This document shows positions 36,838-45,876 of a stretch of DNA of 64,000 bases, one piece after another. The notes beneath the pieces were generated by a model. The model was not told where the DNA came from. It saw only the letters and a program-made list of their open reading frames with translations, and did no database searches. Positions within the stretch are counted from its first letter, which is position 1. Each line of letters starts with the position of its first letter. The position numbers and the translations under genes were made by a program. Source of the DNA: Photobacterium jeanii (GTDB lineage: Bacteria > Pseudomonadota > Gammaproteobacteria > Enterobacterales > Vibrionaceae); assembly GCF_001650345.1 (NCBI RefSeq), contig NZ_LVHF01000033.1:186001-250000 (forward strand). Reading direction: 5' to 3'.

Positions 36838-37118
36838 CGTGATGACATGATCTGCATCAGCTGGACTTTTTATTAAGCTTTCATGCTTCGCTTTTTCCCA
36901 AATACAGACGATGCGATCTCACTGCTTAATCGCAATGCACTAGACTGGATTATATTCACTCGCTTCCTGCGAAATATTAAATTAAATATGATTAGATTCA
37001 GCGCAAAGGGACTAGCCTGCTTAACGGCAATGAGTAAGCCCTAAGCAGAGGAGCTAGTCTAGTTCAGAGATAAGCCTGCCACCATAGGGTGATAGTTTCC
37101 ATGCTATCACCGCTATTC
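36838..37118. other. Non-coding stretch after the nuclease-like gene with a hairpin
   Basis: About 280 bp without a gene. It contains an imperfect inverted repeat at 37010-37059 (GACTAGC-CTGCTTA against TAAGCAG-AGGA-GCTAGTC) and a shorter one at 37089-37110 (GTGATAG/CTATCAC). There is no T tract, so simple termination is unlikely. Confidence 0.5.
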
Positions 37119-37133
37119 ATATCATATTGATAG
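37119..37133. promoter_or_regulatory. Palindrome copy C, probable activator site for ygfM-xdhD
   Basis: ATATCATATTGATAG, centre 188 bp before the GG of the ygfM sigma-54 promoter. A partial copy (ATATTATTTTGATAT) follows at 37140-37154, 21 bp on, two helical turns. Confidence 0.6.
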
Positions 37134-37266
37134 CTTCAGATATTATTTTGATATCACTATGCGCCTTAGTGATAACCGTTATTATTTAGCGGGTAAGGTC
37201 GAGAATAATCAGCAAATAAAAAGGAATATTTGCTCCGACGGCGATGCCAATTTGGGCTAAATTTCT

Positions 37267-37281
37267 GACTCCGCTCACGAA
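37267..37281. promoter_or_regulatory. Shared 15-bp element upstream of ygfM
   Basis: GACTCCGCTCACGAA, one base different from 26852-26866 in front of ygfK, 45 bp before the sigma-54 promoter. Confidence 0.5.
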
Positions 37282-37311
37282 TATTTTCCTTAAATAATCG
37301 GTTTTAGCAGC

Positions 37312-37328
37312 TTGGCGTGTTTGTTGCC
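37312..37328 (+). promoter_or_regulatory. Sigma-54 promoter of ygfM-xdhD
   Basis: TTGGCGTGTTTGTTGCC has -24 GG and -12 GC separated by exactly 10 nt. It lies about 95 bp before ygfM and downstream of the same two elements as at ygfK. Confidence 0.65.
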
Positions 37329-37421
37329 TTTTTAGTCTTTAAGACATTAATTACGTTCCGTAGAGCCATTAGGTTGAACGCATGGTGCAGGAATAAATGA
37401 TAATGCGAAAAGGCAATTAAT

Positions 37422-38216
37422 ATGATTGAACAATATCTAACGCCTGATACCCCTGCTCAGGCACTTGAACTCAAGCAGCTTCATGGCAATGACGCCATTT
37501 GGTTTGGTGGGGGATCTAAAATCAATGCAGCGCCGACTAAAACGAACAAAACGATCGCGATTTCTTTGGGAAAACTGAATTTATCTCAGATCGAACAGCA
37601 AGGTGATAGCTTATATATCGGTGCGATGTGCCACATCCAGCAGTTGATTGACCATGAACTTGTTCCTATGGCCTTAAAGCAATCTGCTGCATTCATCTAT
37701 TCCCGTCATATTCGTAATCAGGCCACTTTGGGTGGTGAGATTGCCGCCCGACAGCAAGAGGCGTTATTAATGCCGAGCCTACTTGCGCTGAAAGCAAAAC
37801 TAAAACTGGCGAACGGCCAAGAGATGGACGTTGAAGATTACATCAATAACGATGAGCGAGATCTTATCGCCACTGTCGTTATTCCAGATAGCCGTTTGGC
37901 TTGTATTGGTTACAGCATTACTCGCTCTGCGGCGGGGCTTGCGATTGTGACGGCGGCGGTATCAATTGATAAGCAAGGCAATAAGGTTATCGCGCTGGAT
38001 GGGGTGTCGCCCTTACATCAAGGTGCGGCTCGCCCTGTTCGTCTTCGTGATGTCGAAACACAAGATTTAAAAGGAGAGCTATTAGAGCAAGCCGTTGCCG
38101 ATGCTATTCACCCAGAAGCCGATATTCGCGGCAGTGTGGAGTACAAGCGGTATATCACCGGTGTTGTGATCACGGATTTGATGGCTGAATGTCAGTACAT
38201 GGTAGGGGAGGCTTAA
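37422..38216 (+). CDS. ygfM: YgfM, FAD-binding subunit partner of XdhD
   Basis: FAD-binding molybdopterin dehydrogenase-type subunit of 264 residues (E. coli YgfM 259). It starts MIEQYLTPDTPAQALELK and has FAD-contact regions IWFGGGSKINAAPT (about 26-39) and RHIRNQATLGGEIAAR (about 95-110). The usual TDL and NASPA signatures are altered (SKINA, EIAAR), as in E. coli YgfM, so FAD binding may be modified. It ends 2 bp before xdhD, so the two are coupled and probably form one enzyme. Confidence 0.93.
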   Translation: MIEQYLTPDTPAQALELKQLHGNDAIWFGGGSKINAAPTKTNKTIAISLGKLNLSQIEQQGDSLYIGAMCHIQQLIDHELVPMALKQSAAFIYSRHIRNQATLGGEIAARQQEALLMPSLLALKAKLKLANGQEMDVEDYINNDERDLIATVVIPDSRLACIGYSITRSAAGLAIVTAAVSIDKQGNKVIALDGVSPLHQGAARPVRLRDVETQDLKGELLEQAVADAIHPEADIRGSVEYKRYITGVVITDLMAECQYMVGEA

Positions 38217-38218
38217 TC

Positions 38219-41089
38219 ATGACGATTCAATTTACCTTAAATGGCCGTCCTCAATCTTTGGAATGCCGCCTTGGCGAAAATGTACAAACATTGTTGCATT
38301 CTATGGGTTACCACTCGGTTCGTAATAGCGATGATGGCTGGGGGTACGCGGGGTCGGATGTGATCCTGCTTAATGGCAAATTAATTAACGCCTCCTTACT
38401 GATTGCAGCCCAGCTTGAAGGCGCAGAAGTAAAAACAGCGGAAGCGCTTAGTGAATGGAATCAGTTAAGCTTAGTTCAGCGGACGATGATTGATGTGGGC
38501 GTGGTGCAATCGGGTTATAACGATCCTGCATTGGCGCTGATTCTGACCGATCTCCTAGAGCGTATTCCACAGCCAACGCGCGATGACATTGATGATGCGT
38601 TATCTGGCTTGTTTAGCCGTGATGCGGGTTATCAGCAGTTCTATGAAGTGGTTGAATTGGCCGTGAAACGCCTTGACGATCCGGCTTATTCGCAACAGTT
38701 TGCGCCAGAATTTCGTGATGACTTAACGATAGTTGGTAAGAACTGTCCGAAGATTGATTCAGCGAAGATGGTGCAAGCCAAACCTTGTTATGTTGAAGAT
38801 CGGATCCCCGCTAACGCTTGTGTGATTAAGATGCTGAGAAGCCCGCACGCTCATGCTTGGATCAAGCATCTGGATGTGTCTAAAGCCGAAGCTCTCGCGG
38901 GTGTAGTGTCTGTGATCACTCACAAGAATTGTCCTGATATTCCTTATACCCCAGGTGGTCAGAGTGCACCTGAGCCGTCACCGCTTGATCGCCGTATGTT
39001 TGGTCAAAAGCTGCGTCATGTAGGTGATCGTGTGGCTGCTGTCGTCGCTGAATCGGTGGAAATTGCAGAGCAAGCATTGGCACTGATCGACGTCGAATAC
39101 GATGTGCTTAAACCTGTCATGAGTATTGATGAGGCGATGGCTGCAAATGCGCCGATCATTCATAACGAGCCAATCGAGTATGGCGTAGGTGCGCCTGATG
39201 ACTTGGAAGAGCAAAACCGAAACGCCGATCCACGTGAAGGTAAGTTAATCGTTAATTTCCCGATTGGTTGTTTCCCGCGCAAAAATATTGCCGCCAGTGT
39301 TCGCGGCCATATTGGTGATCTCGATAAAGGTTTTGCGCAAGCGGATAAGATCATTGAGCGCACTTACGAATCGAAACAGGTGCAACAACTGCCTGTGGAA
39401 ACCCATATCTGCTACAGCTATATGGATGGTGATCGTATTGTGATGCACGATTCGACTCAGGTGCCTTGGCACGTGCGCCGTCAGATAGCAAAAATTCTTA
39501 ATGTGAAGCAGAACAAAGTCCACATCGTTAAAGAGCGTGTCGGTGGCGGATACGGCTCGAAGCAAGATATTTTGCTGGAAGATGTGTGTGCATGGGCTAC
39601 GTGGACGACGGGTCGTCCTGTGTATTTCCATCATACTCGTGAAGAAGAGTTTATCTCTAACTCAAGCCGTCATGTTGCCAAAGTGGTGGTGAAACTCGGT
39701 GCGAAGAAAGACGGCACACTCACCGCGATTGATATGGATTTTCGTGCCAATACTGGCCCTTACGGAAACCATGCGCTGACAGTACCATCTAATGGTCCTG
39801 CCTTATCTTTACCTTTGTACCCTTGTGACAATGTGGATTTCAGGGTCACCACGTATTACTCCAATATTTGTCCGACGGGGGCTTATCAAGGATACGGTGC
39901 GCCAAAAGGTAACTTTGCACTGACGATGGCAATGGCCGAAATGGCTGATGAGCTGGGTATTGACCATCTTGATATGGTTGAGAAGAACCGGGTGGTTGAA
40001 GGTCAAGAGCTGAAAATCCTCGCGGCTATCGGTGAAGGTAAAATGCCAGCCAATGCCCCTAAAGTTCACAGCTGTGCCCTTGGGCCTATTTTGCGCGAAG
40101 GGCGTAAGTTGATTGAGTGGGATAGCCCGAAACAGGATGAAGGTGAATGGAGAGTGGGCCGTGGTGTGGCGATTATCCAGCAAAAATCCGGTATTCCTGA
40201 TATCGACCAAGCGAACTGCCAAATCAAAATGGCATCGGATGGTACCTTCATTGTTCACTCTGGTGCCGCGGATATCGGTACTGGTCTTGATACCGTGATA
40301 AGCAAACTGACCGCGGAAGTGCTTTGTTGCCCGATGGATGACATCACGATTCATTCTGGGGATACCGATCACGCGCCGTTTGATAAAGGGGCTTATGCTT
40401 CATCTGGCACGTGTTTCTCTGGTAATGCAGCGAAACGAGCAGCAGAAGCGATGCGCGAGAAAGTGCTTCAATGCGGTGCTGAAATGTTGGGTGAACCTGT
40501 TGATGATGTCGCGATTGTCGCGCCGGGTTTGGTGAAAGGAAAGCAGGGCGAAGTGAGCTACTTCGATATTGCCCACAAAGCCGAAAGCGGAACAGGTTGG
40601 GGGCAATTATTGGCTTCGGGTTGTTTCACCACGCCTGAATTTGCTTTCCCTTATGGCGCGAATTTCGCTGAGGTCGCGGTGAATACGCGTACAGGGCAAA
40701 TCCGTCTTGATAAGTTCTATGCCTTGCTCGACTGCGGTACGCCTGTTAACCCTGATCTCGCGTTGGGGCAAATTTACGGTGCCAGTATGCGCGCCATTGG
40801 TCACAGCTTATATGAAGAGCTGATTTACGATGAGCATGGCGTCCCTGTAACGCGCGATTTGAAGAGCTATGGTGCGCCAATGATTGGCGATATCCCGCGT
40901 GATTTCAAAGCGGTGTTAGTACCAAGTGATGATCCGATTGGCCCTTACGGTGCGAAATCGATTTCTGAAATCGGTGTCAACGGCGCAGCGCCTGCGATTG
41001 CCAGTGCCATTCATGACGCATGTGGTGTCTGGATCCGAGATTGGCACTTTACACCAGAGAAGGTTCTACAAGGTATGAATAAGCTGTAA
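38219..41089 (+). CDS. xdhD: XdhD, fused Fe-S-like and molybdopterin hydroxylase subunit
   Basis: Hydroxylase subunit of 956 residues, the same length as E. coli XdhD. Residues 1-160 match the fold of a [2Fe-2S] subunit, but every cluster ligand is gone: VRNSDDGWGYAGSDV replaces the first Cys motif, VQSGYNDPA the second and LFSRDAGY the third. The molybdopterin domain (about 180-956) looks intact: VGGGYGSKQD near 440, GAYQGYGAPKGN near 555, DIGTG near 684 and the catalytic Glu in GAKSISEIGVNG near 919. Start at ATG 38219 with GGGGAGG. In E. coli it is linked to purine use; the substrate is not settled. Electrons must leave by another route. Confidence 0.94.
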   Translation: MTIQFTLNGRPQSLECRLGENVQTLLHSMGYHSVRNSDDGWGYAGSDVILLNGKLINASLLIAAQLEGAEVKTAEALSEWNQLSLVQRTMIDVGVVQSGYNDPALALILTDLLERIPQPTRDDIDDALSGLFSRDAGYQQFYEVVELAVKRLDDPAYSQQFAPEFRDDLTIVGKNCPKIDSAKMVQAKPCYVEDRIPANACVIKMLRSPHAHAWIKHLDVSKAEALAGVVSVITHKNCPDIPYTPGGQSAPEPSPLDRRMFGQKLRHVGDRVAAVVAESVEIAEQALALIDVEYDVLKPVMSIDEAMAANAPIIHNEPIEYGVGAPDDLEEQNRNADPREGKLIVNFPIGCFPRKNIAASVRGHIGDLDKGFAQADKIIERTYESKQVQQLPVETHICYSYMDGDRIVMHDSTQVPWHVRRQIAKILNVKQNKVHIVKERVGGGYGSKQDILLEDVCAWATWTTGRPVYFHHTREEEFISNSSRHVAKVVVKLGAKKDGTLTAIDMDFRANTGPYGNHALTVPSNGPALSLPLYPCDNVDFRVTTYYSNICPTGAYQGYGAPKGNFALTMAMAEMADELGIDHLDMVEKNRVVEGQELKILAAIGEGKMPANAPKVHSCALGPILREGRKLIEWDSPKQDEGEWRVGRGVAIIQQKSGIPDIDQANCQIKMASDGTFIVHSGAADIGTGLDTVISKLTAEVLCCPMDDITIHSGDTDHAPFDKGAYASSGTCFSGNAAKRAAEAMREKVLQCGAEMLGEPVDDVAIVAPGLVKGKQGEVSYFDIAHKAESGTGWGQLLASGCFTTPEFAFPYGANFAEVAVNTRTGQIRLDKFYALLDCGTPVNPDLALGQIYGASMRAIGHSLYEELIYDEHGVPVTRDLKSYGAPMIGDIPRDFKAVLVPSDDPIGPYGAKSISEIGVNGAAPAIASAIHDACGVWIRDWHFTPEKVLQGMNKL

Positions 41090-41100
41090 TCAAAGCGAAG

Positions 41101-41138
41101 ACGGTCATTTCCAGTGGATGGGAAATGGCCGTTTTTTT
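41101..41138 (+). terminator. Terminator of ygfM-xdhD
   Basis: ACGGTCATTTCC (41101-41112) pairs with GGAAATGGCCGT (41121-41132) including one G-T pair, followed by seven T residues. Confidence 0.85.
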
Positions 41139-41227
41139 GTCGGGGTATCGACGGGTAAACAGAGATAGGCTCTGGTTGATCACGTTGTAAAGCCCCTCGT
41201 GTTTCACTGGCTACGGATGGAACTGAA

Positions 41228-42634
41228 ATGAAACTGCTTTATAACGTGGAAGATAAGCCTCCAATGGGGGCGTCGATTCTCCTTGCCCTTCAACATATGC
41301 TCGCGGCGATGGGAGCGATTATTGCCGTCCCTTTGGTGGTCGGGAGTGCGATTGGTTTACCAACTGAACAAATGGTTGTTTTGGTCAATGCCGCTCTGAT
41401 GGTGTCGGGCGTGGTGACTATTATCCAGTGCAAAGGGGTTGGTCCTGTTGGTATCCGGCTTCCTGTGGTGATGGGAACCAGCTTTACCTTTGTGGCGATA
41501 TCAATTTCTATTGGCATGGACTCGGGTATTTCAGGGGTGTTCGGTGCATCACTGGTGGGTTCATTAGTGATGATTGTTGGTAGTCGTTTCATGCCACAAA
41601 TCAGGAAACTCTTTCCGCCTGTTGTCTCTGGCACCGTGGTGGTATTAATTGGTCTGACAATCTTACCTGTGTCTGTCGATTGGCTGGCGGGTGGTTTTGT
41701 TGGGCAAGAACATTACGGTCAAATCAATAACTTGATGCTGGGTTTATTGGTACTGGTTGTGGTGATTGTGTTATCGCAACTGGGGAAAGGGCTGGTTTCG
41801 GCTGCCGCTATCGTGATTGGCATGATGGTTGGCTATATTGTTGCGATCTTTATGGGAGTGGTGGACTTTACGCCAGTAAAAGACGCCAAATTCTTCTCTT
41901 TGCCAGAGCTATTACCTTTCGGATTAAGTTTTACGATCAGTGGCGTGATAGGGATGTCTATCGCTTATCTGGTCACCATCATGGAATCGACAGGCGACTT
42001 TTTAGCCTTGAGCGATGCCACTCATACCAAGCTGACAGGCAAGAAACTATCGAAAGGGATCTTGTGTGACGGTGTCGGTAGTGCCCTTGCATCGGTATTT
42101 GGTGCAACGCCTTTTTCATCCTTTAGTCAGAATGTCGGTATCGTCTCTATTACCGGTGTTGCTAGCCGCCATGTGGTCGCAGTGACTGGGGTGATCATGG
42201 TAATTGCAGGCATGTTCCCAAAACTAGGGGGGATTGTCGTCACTATTCCTTCTCCCGTTCTCGGCGGCGCAGGGCTTGTGATGTTTGCGATGATCATCTC
42301 CGCAGGTATTGGCATCCTGTCACGAATTAACTTCACCAAACGCAATATGCTCATCATTGCTGTCGGGGTTGCCTCGGGCATGGCGGTAACGGTTCGCCCT
42401 GAAATCCTAACTTATATGCCAGATTCAATCCGCGTCATCTTAGGCTCAGGTATTACGACGGGCTCTTTAGTGGCGTTGGGGCTCAATATTGTGTTGGGCA
42501 TTAACCGTGCCGATGAAGTGGAAAGTGCGAACGAAAAACGTGAAGCACTGAAAGATCAGATTAAAGAGTGTGAAGAATGTGAAAAAGCATTGGCTGAGGA
42601 AGAGGCCAAGCAATCACGTGAACAACAAGCTTAA
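41228..42634 (+). CDS. NCS2 purine permease (xanthine/urate type)
   Basis: Proton-coupled purine importer of the nucleobase-ascorbate (NCS2) family, 468 residues with about 14 membrane segments. The family signature is QNVGIVSITGVASRH near residues 301-315, with T-G at its end as in the xanthine permease XanQ; urate carriers that I know often have T-R there. Other parts (GIRLPVVMGTSFTFVA, GLTILPVSVDWLAGG) resemble UacT and PucJ/PucK more. So the substrate, xanthine or urate, is open. The C-terminus is a charged coiled tail with two Cys (KECEECEKALAEEEA). The gene lies between xdhD and guaD, 139 bp after xdhD. Confidence 0.88.
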   Translation: MKLLYNVEDKPPMGASILLALQHMLAAMGAIIAVPLVVGSAIGLPTEQMVVLVNAALMVSGVVTIIQCKGVGPVGIRLPVVMGTSFTFVAISISIGMDSGISGVFGASLVGSLVMIVGSRFMPQIRKLFPPVVSGTVVVLIGLTILPVSVDWLAGGFVGQEHYGQINNLMLGLLVLVVVIVLSQLGKGLVSAAAIVIGMMVGYIVAIFMGVVDFTPVKDAKFFSLPELLPFGLSFTISGVIGMSIAYLVTIMESTGDFLALSDATHTKLTGKKLSKGILCDGVGSALASVFGATPFSSFSQNVGIVSITGVASRHVVAVTGVIMVIAGMFPKLGGIVVTIPSPVLGGAGLVMFAMIISAGIGILSRINFTKRNMLIIAVGVASGMAVTVRPEILTYMPDSIRVILGSGITTGSLVALGLNIVLGINRADEVESANEKREALKDQIKECEECEKALAEEEAKQSREQQA

Positions 42635-42722
42635 GTTTCACATGAAGTGAATTTGTTAAAGCCAAGCGTTGGTAATAACGGTGACCCTACCACTGACCAG
42701 CACTGAAAGATAAGAGGTAATC

Positions 42723-44039
42723 ATGGAATATACCCAATCTATTAAAGCAATTAGAGCATCTATCTTAGATATCGCCAAAGTTGTCGATAAGCCAGAAGAC
42801 ATAGAGCAGAACATTCGCTTTATTGATGATGGTTTGATGTTAGTTGATAACGGACGTATCGAGTGGGTTGGCGAATGGTCTGAAGGTAAAGATAAAATCC
42901 CATCGACTGTTCGTGTTCGAAGCTACCCGGGCAAGATTGTCATGCCAGGTTTTGTCGACACCCATATTCACTACCCTCAAGCCGAAATGGTTGGCGCTTA
43001 TGGCGAACAGCTATTGGAATGGCTAAATAACTACACCTTCCCAACGGAAGCTCGCTATAAAGACAAAGATTATTCTCGCGAAATGTCGACCTTCTTTATT
43101 AAGCAGTTACTGCGAAACGGTACCACAACTGCTTTGGTGTTTGGCACGGTTCACCCTGAATCGGTTGATGCACTGTTTGAAGAGGCTGAGAAGATCAATA
43201 TGCGGATGATCGCCGGTAAGGTGATGATGGACCGCAATGCGCCTGAGTATTTATTGGATACGCCAGAGATAGGCTACAACCAAACCAAAGAATTGATAGA
43301 ACGTTGGCATAAGCGTGGTCGTTTGCTGTATGCGATTACACCTCGTTTCGCCCCAACGTCATCCCCTGAGCAACTCGCGATGGCTGGTCGCCTCAAAGAA
43401 GAATACCCAGATACCTATGTTCATACCCATTTATGTGAGAACCAAAATGAAATTGCGTGGGTGAAAGAGCTCTTTCCTGAACAAGATAGTTACTTGGATG
43501 TTTACCACCATCATGGCCTGACTGGCTCTAAGAGTGTATTTGCTCATTGCGTCCACCTTGAAGATAAGGAATGGGACTGCCTACAAGAGACTGACTCGGC
43601 GGTGGCATTCTGTCCAACCTCTAACCTCTATCTGGGCAGTGGCTTATTTAAGTTACAGGAAGCTTGGAAACGTAAGGTAAAAGTGGGGATGGGGACCGAT
43701 ATCGGTGCGGGGACAACCTTCAATATGCTGCAAACCCTGAACGAAGCCTACAAGGTTATGCAGTTGCAGCAGCATAGGTTATCAGCGTTTGAGGCGTTTT
43801 ATTTAGCCACACTTGGGGGAGCCAAATCTCTCTCTTTGGATCATCTGATTGGTAACTTCGAAGTGGGTAAAGAGGCTGACTTCGTCATTATCGATCCATG
43901 CTCGACCCCATTGCAGCAACTTCGCTACGACAGCTCGAGCAACTTGCCTGAAAAATTGTTCATGCTGATGACGTTGGGTGACGACCGAAGTATCTACCGA
44001 ACCTATGTCGATGGCCGATTAGTGTACGAGCGAGGTTAA
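42723..44039 (+). CDS. guaD: Guanine deaminase
   Basis: Hydrolyses guanine to xanthine and ammonia in the cytosol. 438 residues (E. coli 439). Zinc ligands are in PGFVDTHIHYPQ (about 75-86) and in the later HTHLCENQNE (about 238) and HCVHL (about 277) blocks; Asp lies in GMGTDIGAGTTFNM near 328. AAGAGGTAATC precedes ATG. It is 88 bp downstream of the permease and probably cotranscribed. It feeds xanthine to the hydroxylases. Confidence 0.95.
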   Translation: MEYTQSIKAIRASILDIAKVVDKPEDIEQNIRFIDDGLMLVDNGRIEWVGEWSEGKDKIPSTVRVRSYPGKIVMPGFVDTHIHYPQAEMVGAYGEQLLEWLNNYTFPTEARYKDKDYSREMSTFFIKQLLRNGTTTALVFGTVHPESVDALFEEAEKINMRMIAGKVMMDRNAPEYLLDTPEIGYNQTKELIERWHKRGRLLYAITPRFAPTSSPEQLAMAGRLKEEYPDTYVHTHLCENQNEIAWVKELFPEQDSYLDVYHHHGLTGSKSVFAHCVHLEDKEWDCLQETDSAVAFCPTSNLYLGSGLFKLQEAWKRKVKVGMGTDIGAGTTFNMLQTLNEAYKVMQLQQHRLSAFEAFYLATLGGAKSLSLDHLIGNFEVGKEADFVIIDPCSTPLQQLRYDSSSNLPEKLFMLMTLGDDRSIYRTYVDGRLVYERG

Positions 44040-44044
44040 ATTTT

Positions 44045-44060
44045 ACGCAAACGGTTTCGT
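44045..44060. promoter_or_regulatory. PurR box upstream of ghxQ
   Basis: ACGCAAACGGTTTCGT matches the PurR operator ACGCAAACGTTTGCGT at 14 of 16 positions. It lies 15 bp before a -35 hexamer, suggesting purine repression of ghxQ. Confidence 0.65.
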
Positions 44061-44074
44061 CTGGAAATGATTTT

Positions 44075-44105
44075 TTGACAATGCAGGGGGCGCGAGGCGT
44101 ATAAT
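44075..44105 (+). promoter_or_regulatory. Sigma-70 promoter of ghxQ
   Basis: TTGACA (44075-44080) and TATAAT (44100-44105) are both perfect hexamers but with a 19-bp spacer, two more than ideal. A leader of about 235 nt follows before the ghxQ start. Confidence 0.65.
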
Positions 44106-44344
44106 CGCCGCCAATTTACCTTGCTCAGCCCCGGTTATTCGTTCTAGGAATGCTTTTGTGTGGAAGTTGATGGGTTCTGCTAACTGGGGTTGTGTCGATA
44201 AAAGTCAGCAACATTTATAACGTGACGGACAAGTCACAGCCCCTAAAAGCAATCGATTGCTACGGGCGGGTTGAGAGGAAGCTCAACATTTATCGAGGTG
44301 TTCAGGCAATAAGCCGGACACTCAATTTTACAAGGAATTACATC
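44106..44344 (+). other. Long 5' leader of ghxQ
   Basis: About 235 nt of untranslated leader with small hairpins, for example GTGAC-GGACAA-GTCAC at 44222-44237. I do not recognise a known riboswitch class. The open frame from 44192 in this region does not resemble the permease family. Confidence 0.4.
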
Positions 44345-45727
44345 ATGTCTGAGAATAGTTCGATTCATCATGAATCCACAGTTGTAGAAGAAGACACACC
44401 TCGCAAAGGCGGGTTGGATGGATATTTTAAAATTTCCCAACGCGGTAGTAGCGTAAGACAAGAAGTTGTTGCTGGTTTGACAACATTTTTGGCAATGGTG
44501 TATTCGGTCATTGTTGTACCGAGCATGTTGGGCGCCGCTGGATTTAACCAAGGCTCTGTGTTTATAGCCACTTGCCTAGTCGCCGCATTTGGTTCGCTGT
44601 TGATGGGGCTGTGGGCAAACCTGCCTATGGCGATCGGTTGTGCGATCTCCCTCACCGCCTTTACTGCATTTAGCTTGGTGTTAGGGCAGGGGATCAGCAT
44701 TCCTGTTGCGCTTGGTGCTGTGTTCTTAATGGGTTTGGTGTTTACTGCCATTACCGTTACTGGTGTGCGCCAGTGGATATTAACGAACTTACCATTCGGG
44801 GTTGCGCACGGTACAGGGATAGGCATTGGCTTGTTTTTGTTACTGATTGCAGCAAATGGTGTCGGTTTAGTGGTGCAGAACCCGCATGATGGCTTACCTG
44901 TTGCGTTGGGTGAGTTCACATCGTTACCAGTTCTTATGTCGATTATTGGTCTTGCTGCGATTTTCGGGCTTGAGAAACGCCAAGTTCCCGGTGGCATTCT
45001 GTTGGTGATTATTGCTATTTCAATCTTTGGTCTGATATTCGACCCTAACGTGACTTATCAGGGATTGTTTGCGATGCCATCGTTTGGCGGGGAAGGTGAA
45101 TCCTTACTGGGTACCATGGATATTATGGGGGCATTAAACCCTGTGGTGATCCCGAGTGTACTGGCATTGGTGATGACCGCTATTTTTGATGCAACGGGTA
45201 CTATCCGTGCGGTGGCGGGTCAGGCGAAACTATTAGATAAAGACGGTCAAATTATTGATGGCGGTAAAGCGCTAACATCGGATTCGGTAAGTAGTATTTT
45301 TGCTGGCTTCGTGGGTGGGGCACCTGCGGCTGTGTATATTGAATCGGCGGCTGGTACCGCTGCTGGTGGTAAAACGGGTCTGACTGCAACGGTTGTTGGT
45401 GGTCTGTTTATATTACTACTGTTTTTGTCACCACTGAGCTATTTGGTTCCTGCTTATGCTACCGCGCCAGCTTTGATGTACGTGGGTTTGCTAATGATGA
45501 GCAATGTCAGCAAGTTGGATATGTCTGACTCAGTTGATGCGCTATCTGGCCTTATGTGTGCGGTATTTATCGTGCTAACGGGCAATATCGTTACCGGTAT
45601 TATGCTTGGCTTTGGTTCTTTGGTTATTGGTCGAGTGGTTTCAGGTGAAGCAAAACGCTTGAACGCTGGTACAGTCATCATTGCAATTGTGCTGGTTGCC
45701 TTCTACGCAGGCGGTTGGGCAATTTAG
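44345..45727 (+). CDS. ghxQ: Guanine/hypoxanthine permease
   Basis: Inner membrane proton symporter of the AzgA-like NCS2 group, 460 residues (E. coli GhxQ 455). It starts at ATG 44345 ([11 protein letters not shown]), with AAGGA upstream, then has a [29 protein letters not shown] start typical of AzgA proteins, [22 protein letters not shown] near 305, and [22 protein letters not shown] near 368. It brings in guanine and hypoxanthine for guaD and the hydroxylases. It has its own PurR-type promoter, so its control differs from the sigma-54 operons. A strong terminator follows. Confidence 0.92.
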   Translation: MSENSSIHHESTVVEEDTPRKGGLDGYFKISQRGSSVRQEVVAGLTTFLAMVYSVIVVPSMLGAAGFNQGSVFIATCLVAAFGSLLMGLWANLPMAIGCAISLTAFTAFSLVLGQGISIPVALGAVFLMGLVFTAITVTGVRQWILTNLPFGVAHGTGIGIGLFLLLIAANGVGLVVQNPHDGLPVALGEFTSLPVLMSIIGLAAIFGLEKRQVPGGILLVIIAISIFGLIFDPNVTYQGLFAMPSFGGEGESLLGTMDIMGALNPVVIPSVLALVMTAIFDATGTIRAVAGQAKLLDKDGQIIDGGKALTSDSVSSIFAGFVGGAPAAVYIESAAGTAAGGKTGLTATVVGGLFILLLFLSPLSYLVPAYATAPALMYVGLLMMSNVSKLDMSDSVDALSGLMCAVFIVLTGNIVTGIMLGFGSLVIGRVVSGEAKRLNAGTVIIAIVLVAFYAGGWAI

Positions 45728-45743
45728 TTTATTTTCACCTTAC

Positions 45744-45778
45744 AAAAACGGAGGAACCCAAGGTTCCTCCGTTTTTTT
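45744..45778. terminator. Bidirectional terminator between ghxQ and ygeV
   Basis: AAAAACGGAGGAACC (45744-45758), loop CAA, GGTTCCTCCGTTTTT (45762-45776) plus more T residues. It lies between convergent genes and works for both. Confidence 0.93.
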
Positions 45779-45876
45779 ATGGTCTTATTAATCCTGACCT
45801 TTATTAATCCTAACTTCTGCTGTATTCGCTCTGATGTATTTGCCCTGATTTATTTTCAGTCAATGGGGGCAGGGTA

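Noticed and set aside
35053..37421. Transposon or prophage remnant around the nuclease-like gene
   Set aside because: There is no transposase, integrase, tRNA or clear direct repeat at the borders; only the codon use and hairpin hint at transfer.
38219..41089. XdhD as a pseudogene because of its lost Fe-S ligands
   Set aside because: The frame is intact at 956 codons, the molybdenum-site motifs are complete, and the E. coli homologue appears to share the loss.
27018..41089. YgfK and XdhD as selenate reductase
   Set aside because: This is an old genomic label; the purine genes around them make a role in purine breakdown more likely, and nothing in the window shows selenate use.
42640..42722. 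A further sigma-54 promoter before guaD
   Set aside because: GG and the -12 dinucleotide are not properly matched (GA in place of GC, poor -24), and there is no palindrome upstream.
44222..44320. A purine riboswitch in the ghxQ leader
   Set aside because: I could not find the three-way junction or the conserved loop sequences of the purine class.
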